Source: UBA9732 sp963599445 (GTDB taxonomy: Bacteria > Spirochaetota > Spirochaetia > Sphaerochaetales > Sphaerochaetaceae). Taken from it: a stretch of DNA of 64,000 bases. The stretch is taken from positions 62,001 to 126,000 of the forward strand of contig CAVBWZ010000005.1 in the NCBI GenBank assembly GCA_963599445.1, in the 5' to 3' direction. Shown in pieces: positions 47,830-56,757 of this stretch. The position numbers were made by a program, and so were the translations under genes. The notes under the pieces were generated by a model, which ran no database searches, had not been told where the DNA came from, and saw nothing but the letters and a program-made list of their open reading frames with translations. Position 1 is the first letter of the stretch. Every line of letters begins with the position of its first letter.

Positions 47830-49521
47830 TCACTTCTTCTTGTAATGCACATGCAAAAGCTCGTGCTCGCGGCCCTTGAGGAGCCTGTCGTACAGAGCCT
47901 GGACCGATGCATTGGACTCGGAGTGGCGGATGCTCAGCATCCTATCGGTGTCGTAGAGGCCCTTGCCGCGGGTCTTGCGGACATCGGCATGGACGAACGG
48001 CTGACCACCGCCTGCGACGCAGCCGCCAGGACAGGCCATGATCTCGATGATATCGAACTTCTCACCGTTCTTGAGCATACCCAAGAGCTTTTCAGCGTTT
48101 GCAAGGCCGCTTGCCACACCAATGCGGAGTCCCACGCCATCCTCTGTAGTAAGTTCGAAGATCTTAAGACCCTCGTTGCCACGCTCACCTACATTGGAGA
48201 GCTTCATGAGTGCAGAGCGGGACTTGTCCTTGACTACGTTTCTGAGAACGGCTTCCGTGACACCACCTGTGACACCAAAGATGACGGCGGCACCGGACGC
48301 GTTGTCGTAAGGATGGTCCACAGGCTCAGGGTCTATCTCGTTGAGCAGTATGCCGGCTTCCTTGAGCATGTGCGTGAGCTCATCTGTGGTTATGACGGCA
48401 TCCACATTGCGAGAACCGTCCTTTCCAAGGAACTCTTCACGCTGGGCTTCGAACTTCTTGGCGGTACAAGGCATGACTGCCACATGGAAGAGCTTCTTGC
48501 CACGTTCCTGGCGCTCCTCCTTGATTACGGATGCGAACATCTCCATTGGAGAGCGGCATGTAGAGACATTCTCCATAAGCTCAGGATGCTTCTTCTCGCA
48601 GTACTGGATCCATGCAGGGCAGCATGAGGTTATGATTGGAAGCCTCTTCCCTTCCTTGAGTCTTTCAAGGAACTCCTTGGACTCCTCAAGAACGGTTATG
48701 TCAGCGCCAAACGAAGTATCGAAGACCTCATCGAAGCCCATCTTCCTCAAAGCTGCGAATATGAGACCGGAAACGTCTTTTCCTTCAGGTATTCCAGCGA
48801 CATTGCCAAGAGCGACCCTCACTGCAGGTGCAACCTGAACGACCGTCTTCACAGAGGGATTGGAGATTGCATCCCATACCTTCTGGATTTCACTGCGGGC
48901 GGTGATGGCACCTGTTGGACATGCGACGGCGCACTGGCCGCAGCCTACGCACATAGTCTCAGAAAGAGGCTTTCCAAAGGCTGTTGAGATAAGCATCTTG
49001 GAACCGCGGAACGCAAAGTCTATCGCACCAACGTTCTGCACTTCGTGGCAGGTCCTTACGCAGTCGCCGCAAAGGATGCATTTGCCGGAATCGAAGACGA
49101 TGGAAGCGGACGAATTGGTGACCTTGTTGTCATCGGCCCTGTTTGGGAAGCGGACGCCCTCAATATTGAAGCGAACCGCAAGGTCCTGGAGTTTGCAGGA
49201 CTTGTTGTTGGCGCATGTCGTGCAGTCGCGGCAGTGGTTTGCAAGAAGAAGTTCAAGAATGTTCTTCCTGTATTTCCTAAGACGCGCGGTGTTGGTCTTT
49301 ATGCTCATGCCAGCCCTTGGAGGCGTGGAGCATGCGGTGTAGAGGTTGCCCCTCTCATCCTCGACCATGCACATGCGGCAGGCACCATATATGGAGAGAT
49401 CCGTGTGGTAGCAGAACGTAGGCAGCTTGACTCCGGTCTTCCTTATGACCTGAAGCATGTTCTTTTCGCCATCGATGGCTACGGGTACTCCATCTACATA
49501 CATGTACTCGGTGTTCTTCAT
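47830..49521 (-). CDS. hydA: [FeFe] hydrogenase catalytic subunit HydA (bifurcating type)
   Basis: 563 aa. N-terminal 2Fe-2S domain (GACRMCMVEDERGNLYTAC), His/Cys 4Fe-4S motif (HCRDCTTCANNKSCKLQ), two 4Fe-4S ferredoxin clusters (CILCGDCVRTC, CVGCGQCAVACP). Then the H-cluster signatures L1 TSCCPAW, L2 MPCTAKKFEA and L3 MACPGGCVAGGGQP. All H-cluster cysteines present. Evolves H2 using electrons from NADH and reduced ferredoxin as the trimeric HydABC complex in the cytoplasm. Last gene of hydCBA; two bases after hydB. Confidence 0.95.
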   Translation of the reverse strand: MKNTEYMYVDGVPVAIDGEKNMLQVIRKTGVKLPTFCYHTDLSIYGACRMCMVEDERGNLYTACSTPPRAGMSIKTNTARLRKYRKNILELLLANHCRDCTTCANNKSCKLQDLAVRFNIEGVRFPNRADDNKVTNSSASIVFDSGKCILCGDCVRTCHEVQNVGAIDFAFRGSKMLISTAFGKPLSETMCVGCGQCAVACPTGAITARSEIQKVWDAISNPSVKTVVQVAPAVRVALGNVAGIPEGKDVSGLIFAALRKMGFDEVFDTSFGADITVLEESKEFLERLKEGKRLPIITSCCPAWIQYCEKKHPELMENVSTCRSPMEMFASVIKEERQERGKKLFHVAVMPCTAKKFEAQREEFLGKDGSRNVDAVITTDELTHMLKEAGILLNEIDPEPVDHPYDNASGAAVIFGVTGGVTEAVLRNVVKDKSRSALMKLSNVGERGNEGLKIFELTTEDGVGLRIGVASGLANAEKLLGMLKNGEKFDIIEIMACPGGCVAGGGQPFVHADVRKTRGKGLYDTDRMLSIRHSESNASVQALYDRLLKGREHELLHVHYKKK

Positions 49522-49523
49522 AC

Positions 49524-51425
49524 TCAGGCCTCCTTGATTGCATTGAACTTACAGGTCGCTATACAGGAACCGCAGCGTATGCACTTGGTCAGATCTATGT
49601 TGAAAGGCTCCTTTATCTTGCCGCTTATGGCGCCGACTGGACACTTTCTTGAGCAGGCGGAGCAGCCTTTGCATGTCAGTGGATCTATGTATATTCTCTT
49701 GAGTTTCTGGCACTGGCCCGCAGGACACTTCTTCTGATAGACGTGAGCTTCGTACTCGTCCCTGAAGTTCTTTATGGTACTCACGACAGGGTTTGGTGCG
49801 GACTTTCCAAGACCGCACAATGCAGTGTTGGAGATCGTATCGCTGAGCTCTTCAAGAAGCTCTATGTCCCCTTCGTTTCCATTGCCTTCGACTATGCGTT
49901 CAAGGATTTCAAGCATCCTCTTCGTTCCTTCGCGGCATGGAACGCACTTTCCGCAGGACTCGTTCTGGGTGAAGTGCATGAAGAACCTTGCAACCTCAAC
50001 CATACATGTGTGGCTGTCCATTACGACAAGGCCGCCGGATCCAATCATGGCCCCAATCTTCTTGAGGGTATCGAAATCAAGAGGGAGATCCAAATGGTCC
50101 TTGGTAAGACATGCACCGGACGGGCCTCCGATCTGAACGGCCTTGAACTCACCGTCACCACGCATACCACCGCCTATGTCGAATATTATCTTCCTAAGCG
50201 TGGTACCCATAGGGACTTCTATGAGACCAGTGTTTGTGATGTTTCCGGTAAGGGCGAACGCCTTGGTTCCAGGGCTTGTGGGGGTTCCAATGGAAAGATA
50301 CCACTTTGCGCCCTTGCTTATGATCTGAGAAACGGTGGCGAACGTCTCAACGTTGTTGAGGACCGTTGGGCTGTCGAAAAGGCCATGCTCCGTCGTCCTT
50401 GGAGGCTTGACCCTTGGGAAGCCTCTCTTTCCCTCGATGGAGGCCGTAAGTGCAGAGCCCTCGCCGCATACGAACGCACCTGCGCCCTTTGCGATGTGGA
50501 TTCTGAACGAAAAGCCTGAACCCATGATATCGTCGCCAAGAAGACCAAGCTCCTCGGCCTGGGCTATGGCGTTCGTAAGTCTTCTGACGGCCAAAGGATA
50601 TTCCGCTCTCACATAGATATAGCCTTCCTGTGCGCCAACTGCGACGCCTGCTATCATCATTCCTTCAAGCATCCTGTGTGGGTCGCCTTCCATGATGGAC
50701 CTGTCCATGAACGCACCTGGGTCTCCCTCGTCGCCGTTGCACACGACATATTTGTGCTCACCCTTGGCTCGACGCACCTGCTCCCATTTCCTACCGGTTG
50801 GGAATCCACCGCCTCCACGGCCACGGAGCATGGACAAGGAGACCTCGGACACAATGTCATCGGGCTGCATATCGAAGAGGGCCTTCTCAAGCGCCTCGTA
50901 GCCGCCGATTGCGATGTATTCGTTTATGCTGTCTGCATCTATCTTGCCGCAATGCTCAAGGACGACACGCGTCTGCTGCTTGTAGAACGGGATATCCTCC
51001 TGCTTGCGGTAGACCTCGTCGCCAATCCTATAGGCCAACCGGTCCACGCACTCGCCGTTCTTGATCGTCTTCTCGACGATCTCATTGCAATCGTCGACCT
51101 TGACCTTGGTATACAACCACCCCTGAGGCTCGATTCTCACAAGGGGGCCCATCTCACAGAAGCCATGGCAACCGCTCTTTTTAAGGCCGATGCTGTTGTC
51201 ATGAGGCTCTTTTTCAAGGGATACTTCCACATTCAGGCCATTGTTCTCCATTTGGGCCTTGAGATTTTCGTATATCTTGAGGGAACCGCCAGCAACACAT
51301 CCGGTACCACCGCAGACGATGATCTTGCTCGTCTGGGAGGCATAGGCCTTAGTCATGGTCTCCCTTAGCTTCTGGAGATCCTTTCTGCTCTTTATAGCCT
51401 TTGTTTTCATGGCGTTTGCACTCAT
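49524..51425 (-). CDS. hydB: Bifurcating hydrogenase subunit HydB (NuoF-like)
   Basis: 633 aa. N-terminal thioredoxin-like 2Fe-2S domain (GGTGCVAGGSLKIYENL with GCHGFCEMGPLV), NuoF core with NADH site GRGGGGFPTGRKW and FMN-binding VVCNGDEGDPGAFMDR. 4Fe-4S motif ESCGKCVPCREG. Two C-terminal ferredoxin clusters CKGCSACSRKCP and CIRCGSCIATCK. This domain order is the bifurcating-hydrogenase HydB form. Oxidises NADH and hands electrons to HydA. Start overlaps hydC by ATGA. Confidence 0.95.
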   Translation of the reverse strand: MSANAMKTKAIKSRKDLQKLRETMTKAYASQTSKIIVCGGTGCVAGGSLKIYENLKAQMENNGLNVEVSLEKEPHDNSIGLKKSGCHGFCEMGPLVRIEPQGWLYTKVKVDDCNEIVEKTIKNGECVDRLAYRIGDEVYRKQEDIPFYKQQTRVVLEHCGKIDADSINEYIAIGGYEALEKALFDMQPDDIVSEVSLSMLRGRGGGGFPTGRKWEQVRRAKGEHKYVVCNGDEGDPGAFMDRSIMEGDPHRMLEGMMIAGVAVGAQEGYIYVRAEYPLAVRRLTNAIAQAEELGLLGDDIMGSGFSFRIHIAKGAGAFVCGEGSALTASIEGKRGFPRVKPPRTTEHGLFDSPTVLNNVETFATVSQIISKGAKWYLSIGTPTSPGTKAFALTGNITNTGLIEVPMGTTLRKIIFDIGGGMRGDGEFKAVQIGGPSGACLTKDHLDLPLDFDTLKKIGAMIGSGGLVVMDSHTCMVEVARFFMHFTQNESCGKCVPCREGTKRMLEILERIVEGNGNEGDIELLEELSDTISNTALCGLGKSAPNPVVSTIKNFRDEYEAHVYQKKCPAGQCQKLKRIYIDPLTCKGCSACSRKCPVGAISGKIKEPFNIDLTKCIRCGSCIATCKFNAIKEA

Positions 51426-51907
51426 CTTGCATCCTCCTTGACCTTGAGGCTGTAGATGACCTCCATGGCTTTGTCTGGCGTCATTGCCGGATGGACCTCG
51501 TCGTTCACCGTCATGACAGGGGCGAGTCCGCAGGCACCAAGACAGGAAACCGTCTCGATTGTGAAAAGCTGGTCGTCAGTGGTCTTCTTCTGAGCCGTGA
51601 CGCCAAGCTCGGACCTGACACGTTCCAGAATTGGAACCGAGCCTCTGACATGGCAGGCGGTTCCGTCGCAGAACTTGATGACGTACTTGCCCTTCTTCTC
51701 CAAAGAGAAGTTCTCATAGAAGGTAGCTACGCTGTAGATGCGGGCTTCGCTCATATCAAGCTTTGCAGCCAGATAAGGGAAGACCTCCTCCGGCAGATAA
51801 TGGTAGTGTTCCTGTATCGTCTGCAGTATTGCAATGATGGAGGACTGCTTTGCGCCGCACTTGGCCAGAGCCTCGTCCACAATCGAATAGTCGAATGCCT
51901 CAGGCAT
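51422..51907 (-). CDS. hydC: Bifurcating hydrogenase subunit HydC (NuoE-like)
   Basis: 161-aa thioredoxin-like 2Fe-2S protein. Cluster cysteines in FCDGTACHVRGS and SCLGACGLAPVM, N-terminal helical part QTIQEHYHYLPEEVFPYLAAKLD. AAGGAG six bases before the ATG. First gene of the hydCBA operon. The leader 51908-52056 is AT-rich with a TAATAT -10 candidate but no clear -35. Confidence 0.94.
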   Translation of the reverse strand: MPEAFDYSIVDEALAKCGAKQSSIIAILQTIQEHYHYLPEEVFPYLAAKLDMSEARIYSVATFYENFSLEKKGKYVIKFCDGTACHVRGSVPILERVRSELGVTAQKKTTDDQLFTIETVSCLGACGLAPVMTVNDEVHPAMTPDKAMEVIYSLKVKEDAR

Positions 51908-52056
51908 GTAGGTCTCCTTTTTTTTAGTAAATGTTCGGGTTGCGCTTCATATTACAATAAAAGAAACTTCAAAAAAAAGCACATTGAGGAAAAAATATAA
52001 TGTTTTGTTATGAAAAGAACCTAGCTGAAGCCTACAAACCCTCCACTCTATATGGA

Positions 52057-52923
52057 CTACATGCGACCAACACCCTTCAGAAAACTGTTTTTCGCATTCT
52101 GCAGAGTGTCATCCGATTCATCGTATGCATCATACGGAGCATTGGGGTCGTGAACCCTCTTCTTGAACGGAGAACACAGTTTTTCCTTATGTGCAAACGC
52201 AAACCCAAAGTCGGACGTCCACCCCGTATGACCTGTTATGAACAACGGCTTGAGCCCTCGCTTCTTGAGCTTGGACTCCAAGTCGGCCAAGGATCTTACC
52301 GCAAGTTTGTTGTCCTCCGCCAATCCCGATATGAAGCTGTATCCTCCGTCTGCGCCAAACCATAGAGTGTCCCCAGTGAAGAGATACTTGTCGTCTACAA
52401 GATAGACCATGTGACCCCAAGTATGGCCAGGAACAAGGAAGCACTCTATCTTTATGCCGCCTATATTAAGTATCTGGCCATCATGGAGAAGAACTTTCTC
52501 GTTGTTTATCGTCACCTGTGGAAGTTTATAGAGATGGTACACCACCCTACGGCGAACCTCTCCAGTAAGGTATCTGTTTTCAATCTCACCTATGTACAGC
52601 TTGGCATCTCTGAAAAGACCCGGGCTATCGGCCTCAACGGCACCCACATGATCCGTGTCCTGATGGGTTATCAGAATGTCGTGTATACTCTTTGGGTCTA
52701 TCCCAAGCCAGTCCATCTTCTCGGCAAGCCTATCGTAGTTGTATCCCGCGTCTATCATGATGGTAGTACCATCCTTGCGGTAGAAGAAGATGTTGGCGAC
52801 CCATTCACGGACGCAGGCTACATGCTCGTCTATCCAACCGGTGTTCAAAGGCTTGAAGATCTCCTTGCCTCTGTACATCCTGCTCATTGCCTTTCTCTGA
52901 AATTCAGTCGCCTTCTTTGACAT
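52057..52923 (-). CDS. MBL-fold metallo-hydrolase
   Basis: 288 aa; start at 52923 with AAGGAG. Metallo-beta-lactamase fold: first metal motif ITHQDTDHVGAVEAD, where the second histidine of the usual HxHxDH is aspartate; later ligands in VPGHTWGHMVYLV and LFTGDTLWFGADGG, and ITGHTGWTSD. Probably a glyoxalase-II-like or lactonase-type hydrolase; the altered motif leaves metal content open. Upstream operator palindrome suggests inducible control by a TetR-like protein not encoded here. Confidence 0.88.
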   Translation of the reverse strand: MSKKATEFQRKAMSRMYRGKEIFKPLNTGWIDEHVACVREWVANIFFYRKDGTTIMIDAGYNYDRLAEKMDWLGIDPKSIHDILITHQDTDHVGAVEADSPGLFRDAKLYIGEIENRYLTGEVRRRVVYHLYKLPQVTINNEKVLLHDGQILNIGGIKIECFLVPGHTWGHMVYLVDDKYLFTGDTLWFGADGGYSFISGLAEDNKLAVRSLADLESKLKKRGLKPLFITGHTGWTSDFGFAFAHKEKLCSPFKKRVHDPNAPYDAYDESDDTLQNAKNSFLKGVGRM

Positions 52924-52946
52924 GGAACACTCCTTGGGGACATGTT

Positions 52947-53000
52947 GGTTAGACACGTCTAACCTATTGCAATATATACGCAAGCCTTCGAATCTGTCAA
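52947..53000 (-). promoter_or_regulatory. Promoter and TetR-like operator of the MBL gene
   Basis: GGTTAGAC-AC-GTCTAACC (52947-52964) is a perfect palindrome with 8-bp arms. On the minus strand TTGACA (53000-52995) precedes TATATA/TATATT (52978-52971) by 16-18 bp, so the palindrome covers the expected start point. Confidence 0.8.
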
Positions 53001-53046
53001 TTGGTAGAAGTTGGTATTCATGATGACAAGGAAAAACAAAAGTACG

Positions 53047-53105
53047 AAAAACTGAAGTGCTACTTTAATTTTTCAATGAAATTCTGAAGTGGCGCTTTAG
53101 TTTTT
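53047..53105. promoter_or_regulatory. Two 27-bp palindromes upstream of the DUF4143 ATPase gene
   Basis: Each copy reads approximately AAAAACTGAAGTG then a short centre then CTTTAGTTTTT; copies at 53047-53073 and 53079-53105 stand 32 bp apart (three helical turns). They end 40 bases before the ATG of the ATPase gene. Confidence 0.75.
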
Positions 53106-53144
53106 CGACATTTTCTAGTAATATCAAGCTAGGAGAACGACAAT

Positions 53145-54311
53145 ATGCAGTATGGTTACATATCTAGAATCGCAGACATAAACGACAAGATTGCAAGAAA
53201 ATCGCTATTCCTCTTCGGTCCTAGACAAACAGGGAAATCGGCCTACATCAAAAACCAACTGCAGGAACCAAAGCTCTCATGGACATTGCTTGACAACGAG
53301 CTCTACAGGGAGCTTGCAAAGAAGCCTTCTTTGCTACGAAACACATTGAGAGCAAAAGGCATAAATGAAGGAGTCGTCGTCATAGATGAAATACAAAAGC
53401 TCCCTTCTCTGCTTGACGAAGTCCACATGCTCATAGAGGAGACAAACATCCATTTTCTCCTCACGGGTTCAAGTGCTCGAAAGCTTAGAAGCAAAGGAGT
53501 CAATCTGTTGGGAGGAAGAGCCGGACGCATGAACTTCCATCCTTTGGTGTATCCGGAAATAAAAGACACGAACTACGCTTTGGAAGAGATTTTCAAAACC
53601 GGTCTGCTACCGGCTTCGTTCAAAGCCGCCGACTCTGAAGAGTTCTTGTCCGATTACACATCTCTATACGTTAGGGAGGAAATAGAGGCAGAGGGAGCTG
53701 TGCGAAGTCTTCCACCATTCTGGGACTTTCTGAGAGTCGCAGCATCTGAAAGTGGAGAAATAACAAACTATCAGAATGTCGCAAACGACATAGGGATAAG
53801 CAACGTAAGCGTAAAGGAGTGGTATAGGATTCTAATCGACACCCTCATTGGATTCGAAGTTCCTCCTTACAGAAAAACAGTCAAGAGGAAACCCAATGCA
53901 GCAAGCAAGTTCTATCTGTTCGATGTAGGGGTGACGAGGAAGCTACAAGGCCTTGAAAGAATCGAAGACGGAACATCTGAATTTGGAAGATACTTCGAGA
54001 ACTACATAGCGATGGAAATAAGGAGTTGGTTGGACTACCAAGGCATAGAAGAAGGTCTCAACTACTGGCACACGCTTACAGGACAGGAAGTCGATTTCAT
54101 AATAAAGGGAGAGGTCGCGGTAGAGGTCAAATCAACTTCAAATGTATCGTCAAAGGACATGAAGGGGTTGAAGGCTCTCATGGAGGAAAATCTAATTTCA
54201 AAATACATCATCGTATGCAGGGAACAGCATCCTCAGCTACTGGACAACGGCATCCTTGTTCTGCCATACAAGGAGTTTTTGGAACAATTATGGAAAGGGT
54301 CAATCGCTTAG
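53145..54311 (+). CDS. AAA ATPase with DUF4143 nuclease-like domain
   Basis: 388 aa. AAA_14 N-terminus with Walker A LFGPRQTGKSAYI, Walker B VVVIDEIQKLPSLLDEVHMLIEE and sensor FLLTGSSARKLRSKGVNLLGGRAG. DUF4143 C-terminus holds a winged helix (ITNYQNVANDIGISNVSVKEWYRIL) and a PD-(D/E)xK-like core (YWHTLTGQEVDFIIKGEVAVEVKST). Widespread, horizontally mobile family of unknown function, often present in many genome copies. RBS AGGAG. The paired palindromes upstream are probably its control site. Confidence 0.92.
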   Translation: MQYGYISRIADINDKIARKSLFLFGPRQTGKSAYIKNQLQEPKLSWTLLDNELYRELAKKPSLLRNTLRAKGINEGVVVIDEIQKLPSLLDEVHMLIEETNIHFLLTGSSARKLRSKGVNLLGGRAGRMNFHPLVYPEIKDTNYALEEIFKTGLLPASFKAADSEEFLSDYTSLYVREEIEAEGAVRSLPPFWDFLRVAASESGEITNYQNVANDIGISNVSVKEWYRILIDTLIGFEVPPYRKTVKRKPNAASKFYLFDVGVTRKLQGLERIEDGTSEFGRYFENYIAMEIRSWLDYQGIEEGLNYWHTLTGQEVDFIIKGEVAVEVKSTSNVSSKDMKGLKALMEENLISKYIIVCREQHPQLLDNGILVLPYKEFLEQLWKGSIA

Positions 54312-54321
54312 GGCTCAACTG

Positions 54322-54395
54322 AGAAGTGGGCGTTGAGGGGCGGAGTATGGCACTGATAGACGCTGATGGGCGTTGTGGGACACTGTAGAGCCATT
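54322..54395. repeat. G-rich degenerate 9-11-bp repeat
   Basis: GTGGGCGTTGA, GGGGCGGAGTA, TGGCACTGATA, GACGCTGAT, GGGCGTTGT, GGGACACTG follow the ATPase stop codon. Non-coding, in the gap to the convergent vsr gene. Confidence 0.55.
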
Positions 54396-54400
54396 ACGAT

Positions 54401-54829
54401 TCAAGCATTGTGAGGACTTCCAACCACCAAGTTGTAGACTTCTTTCAAGGTCTCATCACGTTTAGCCTTCTTGAGTTCGCACTCCCAAACGACTATGACA
54501 TGCCAACCCTTGGCTTCAAGTTCCTTCCTGTCTCGTACGTCTCTAGCCTTATTACGTTCTATCTTAGCTGACCAGAACTCGCAGTTGCTTTTGGGAAGGA
54601 CATAGTATTTGCAACCTTCATGACCATGCCAGAAGCAGCCGTTCACGAACACAACGGTCTTGTACTTTGGAAACACAATGTCAGGGTGTCCAGGAAGGCG
54701 CTTGTCGTTCTTGCGGTAACGCAGGCCAAGACCAAACAAGTACTTGCGCACAAGGATTTCAGGCTTAGTATCCTTGCCGCGTATGCGGGACATAGTGTAA
54801 TGTCGCTGCTCCTTGGTCTGGTTGTCCAT
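54401..54829 (-). CDS. vsr: Very short patch repair endonuclease (Vsr)
   Basis: 142 aa. Canonical Vsr sequence: MSRIRGKDTKPEILVRKYLFGLGLRYRKNDKRLPGHPDIVFPKYKTVVFVNGCFWHGHEGC, with the catalytic aspartate in GHPDIV and metal/base residues in FWHGH, zinc-type cysteines and C-terminal VIVVWECELKK. Nicks at T:G mismatches arising from 5-methylcytosine deamination. A cytosine methyltransferase is normally its neighbour; none is present in the window. Confidence 0.92.
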   Translation of the reverse strand: MDNQTKEQRHYTMSRIRGKDTKPEILVRKYLFGLGLRYRKNDKRLPGHPDIVFPKYKTVVFVNGCFWHGHEGCKYYVLPKSNCEFWSAKIERNKARDVRDRKELEAKGWHVIVVWECELKKAKRDETLKEVYNLVVGSPHNA

Positions 54830-54943
54830 GACTGCTCCTCAGTGCCATTCTAATGAAAACCACTATGATGAGAAACCTCACCATGGTGGAAAGTCCAAAC
54901 AAAAACATAATCAAAGGAGCAACTTTCAAAACTCCTCAAGGAA

Positions 54944-55969
54944 TCAACCTATCAATGTTTCTCTCAATTCAAAAAGCCCATGGGCCACGACCTCGAAGGG
55001 ATGTCCGTTGACACGTGATACGAGCTCCTTTGAAGAACAATCAATTCTGGAAGCCCCCACATGTGCACCAACAATCATTCCGGCCATTGCAGCGACCGTG
55101 TCAGTGTCACCACCCATATTGGCGGCCAAACGACAGGCTCTCAGGAGATCTCCGTTGCAACGGTACGCAATGGCAATCGCCGTTGGAGCAGCCTGAACCA
55201 TTGGAAGACCACTGCCTATGAGTTCATATTGCCGTTTCATGAATTCAAAATCATCCTTGATGGAGCAGGAAAGATTCAGACTGTACTTTATCCTTTCTGA
55301 AACTAATGGAGCTGGAATCTCCCTTCCAAGGTGAGAGCCATACTCTGCAGCCCCAAGAACGACCTGAATCACATCACCCAAGCAACCGCCCTCTATGCCA
55401 TGAGCGACAGCCGCAGCGATTGCACATGCACCAGAGAGAGCCGTAGAGGTGTTGTGGGTTGCCATGCAGACATTTTGGACCTTTCTACATAATGTCTCTG
55501 TATCAGATGACTTCACAATCACACCAACGGGTGCCACGCGGGTTCCAGCGCCATTGGTCTCCCCTTGCCTACCAGCTTCCCCAACAGGAACACCTGCCCG
55601 AATGGCATCGAAGGCAAGTCTAGTGGAAGGTCCAACGATGGTCTTGCTCTTTGGGTTGTCCAAAGACCATTTTTCAATGCTATGGACTATGTCCAATGGA
55701 TTGATGTTGCCTGCTGTCCTGATCAATGCCTCTGCAGCAATGAACGCCACAATGGTGTCATCGGTCGTTTCACCAGCCTTGAAGCCTCCACTGATTTCAT
55801 TCTCAGCGGGGCTTTCAACAAACGAATCTATAACACCGAACCTTTTACGAATATGAGAGGGCGTCCACATCTCTGAAGGCATTCCAAAGGAATCGCCAAT
55901 GGCGCATCCGTACAACATGCCAAGTATTCTGTCCTCCACTGCACTCAAAGAAACAACAGATCCTTCCAT
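54944..55969 (-). CDS. ADP-ribosylglycohydrolase family protein
   Basis: 341 aa from ATG at 55969 (GGGGG upstream; the frame also has TTG at 55975). Di-magnesium motifs: GDSFGMPSEMW near 20, ETTDDTIVAF near 65 and MGGDTDTVAAMAGMIVG near 280. The family removes ADP-ribose from proteins or nucleotides, or cleaves related N-ribosides. As last gene of a GntR / PfkB / ECF transporter operon it may release a base from an imported riboside, with the kinase phosphorylating the sugar (inference). Confidence 0.88.
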   Translation of the reverse strand: MEGSVVSLSAVEDRILGMLYGCAIGDSFGMPSEMWTPSHIRKRFGVIDSFVESPAENEISGGFKAGETTDDTIVAFIAAEALIRTAGNINPLDIVHSIEKWSLDNPKSKTIVGPSTRLAFDAIRAGVPVGEAGRQGETNGAGTRVAPVGVIVKSSDTETLCRKVQNVCMATHNTSTALSGACAIAAAVAHGIEGGCLGDVIQVVLGAAEYGSHLGREIPAPLVSERIKYSLNLSCSIKDDFEFMKRQYELIGSGLPMVQAAPTAIAIAYRCNGDLLRACRLAANMGGDTDTVAAMAGMIVGAHVGASRIDCSSKELVSRVNGHPFEVVAHGLFELRETLIG

Positions 55970-55971
55970 AA

Positions 55972-56757
55972 TCAAATAGCCCCCACATTCAGAACATATC
56001 TGACGACGAAAAGACCAGCCGTGAAAACAAGTCCAAAGAACATCACGATATAGTCCTTCGCCTCAGCGTGTTTGTCTATCATGTCAGTCCAAGACTTGTT
56101 GGCACCATAACCCCTGTTCGTCATTGAAATGGAAAGATTGTCCGCCATGAGAATCGAATTGGTCACAAGCGGAACCATAATTGGGATATAGGCAATGAGT
56201 TGGCGAATACCACCCTTGTCGTTTATACCTGCACCTCGAGCTCTCTGGGCTTGGAAGATCATATCCTTCTTGTTCATCAACGTTGGCACAAAGCTGATTG
56301 CGGTGGCCACCACAATGGAAAGCTCATACGGAGCATGAACTCTATTCAGGAAACTCAAAAGGTCATCTATTGGAGTCGTTATGGTGAACGTACACGTAGC
56401 CAGAACCATAATGAATATCCTCAACGTGAACGTAAGGCCCTGGTACAGCCCTCCCAACGTCGCAGGCCACTTCCACAACGTAAACAGTACCTGCTTCGAC
56501 GACTCGTTCTTAAAGGCCGATGCCTGTGCGGTGAACATGCTCATTGCAACTATGAGGATTATGATGACCCTAAGGCCGTTCAAAGTAGCGAACATGCCTT
56601 TGAGATTGAGCCTTGCAGGTAGCACAAAAGCCAAAAGCACAGCCGCCAACACAAGATTTGGAAGCGGATGATTGAAAAGGAACACCGCCACAATGACGCA
56701 GAGAAAAAGGAAAAGCTTTGTAACTACGTTAAGCCTATGGATATATGATTCGTTCAT
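55972..56757 (-). CDS. ECF transporter transmembrane subunit EcfT
   Basis: 261 aa, five to six helices. EcfT-type coupling motifs in QAQRARGAGINDKGG near 165 and SMTNRGYGANKSW near 215 (the Ala-Arg-Gly-type contacts to the ATPases; the second reads NRG). Overlaps the ATPase gene start/stop by ATGA. Forms the energy-coupling module with the fused ATPase and the substrate-specific subunit at 58541. Confidence 0.88.
   Translation of the reverse strand: MNESYIHRLNVVTKLFLFLCVIVAVFLFNHPLPNLVLAAVLLAFVLPARLNLKGMFATLNGLRVIIILIVAMSMFTAQASAFKNESSKQVLFTLWKWPATLGGLYQGLTFTLRIFIMVLATCTFTITTPIDDLLSFLNRVHAPYELSIVVATAISFVPTLMNKKDMIFQAQRARGAGINDKGGIRQLIAYIPIMVPLVTNSILMADNLSISMTNRGYGANKSWTDMIDKHAEAKDYIVMFFGLVFTAGLFVVRYVLNVGAI

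Noticed and set aside
47752..48627. 291-codon plus-strand open frame
   Set aside because: Antisense to hydA, which carries all H-cluster motifs; no ribosome site.
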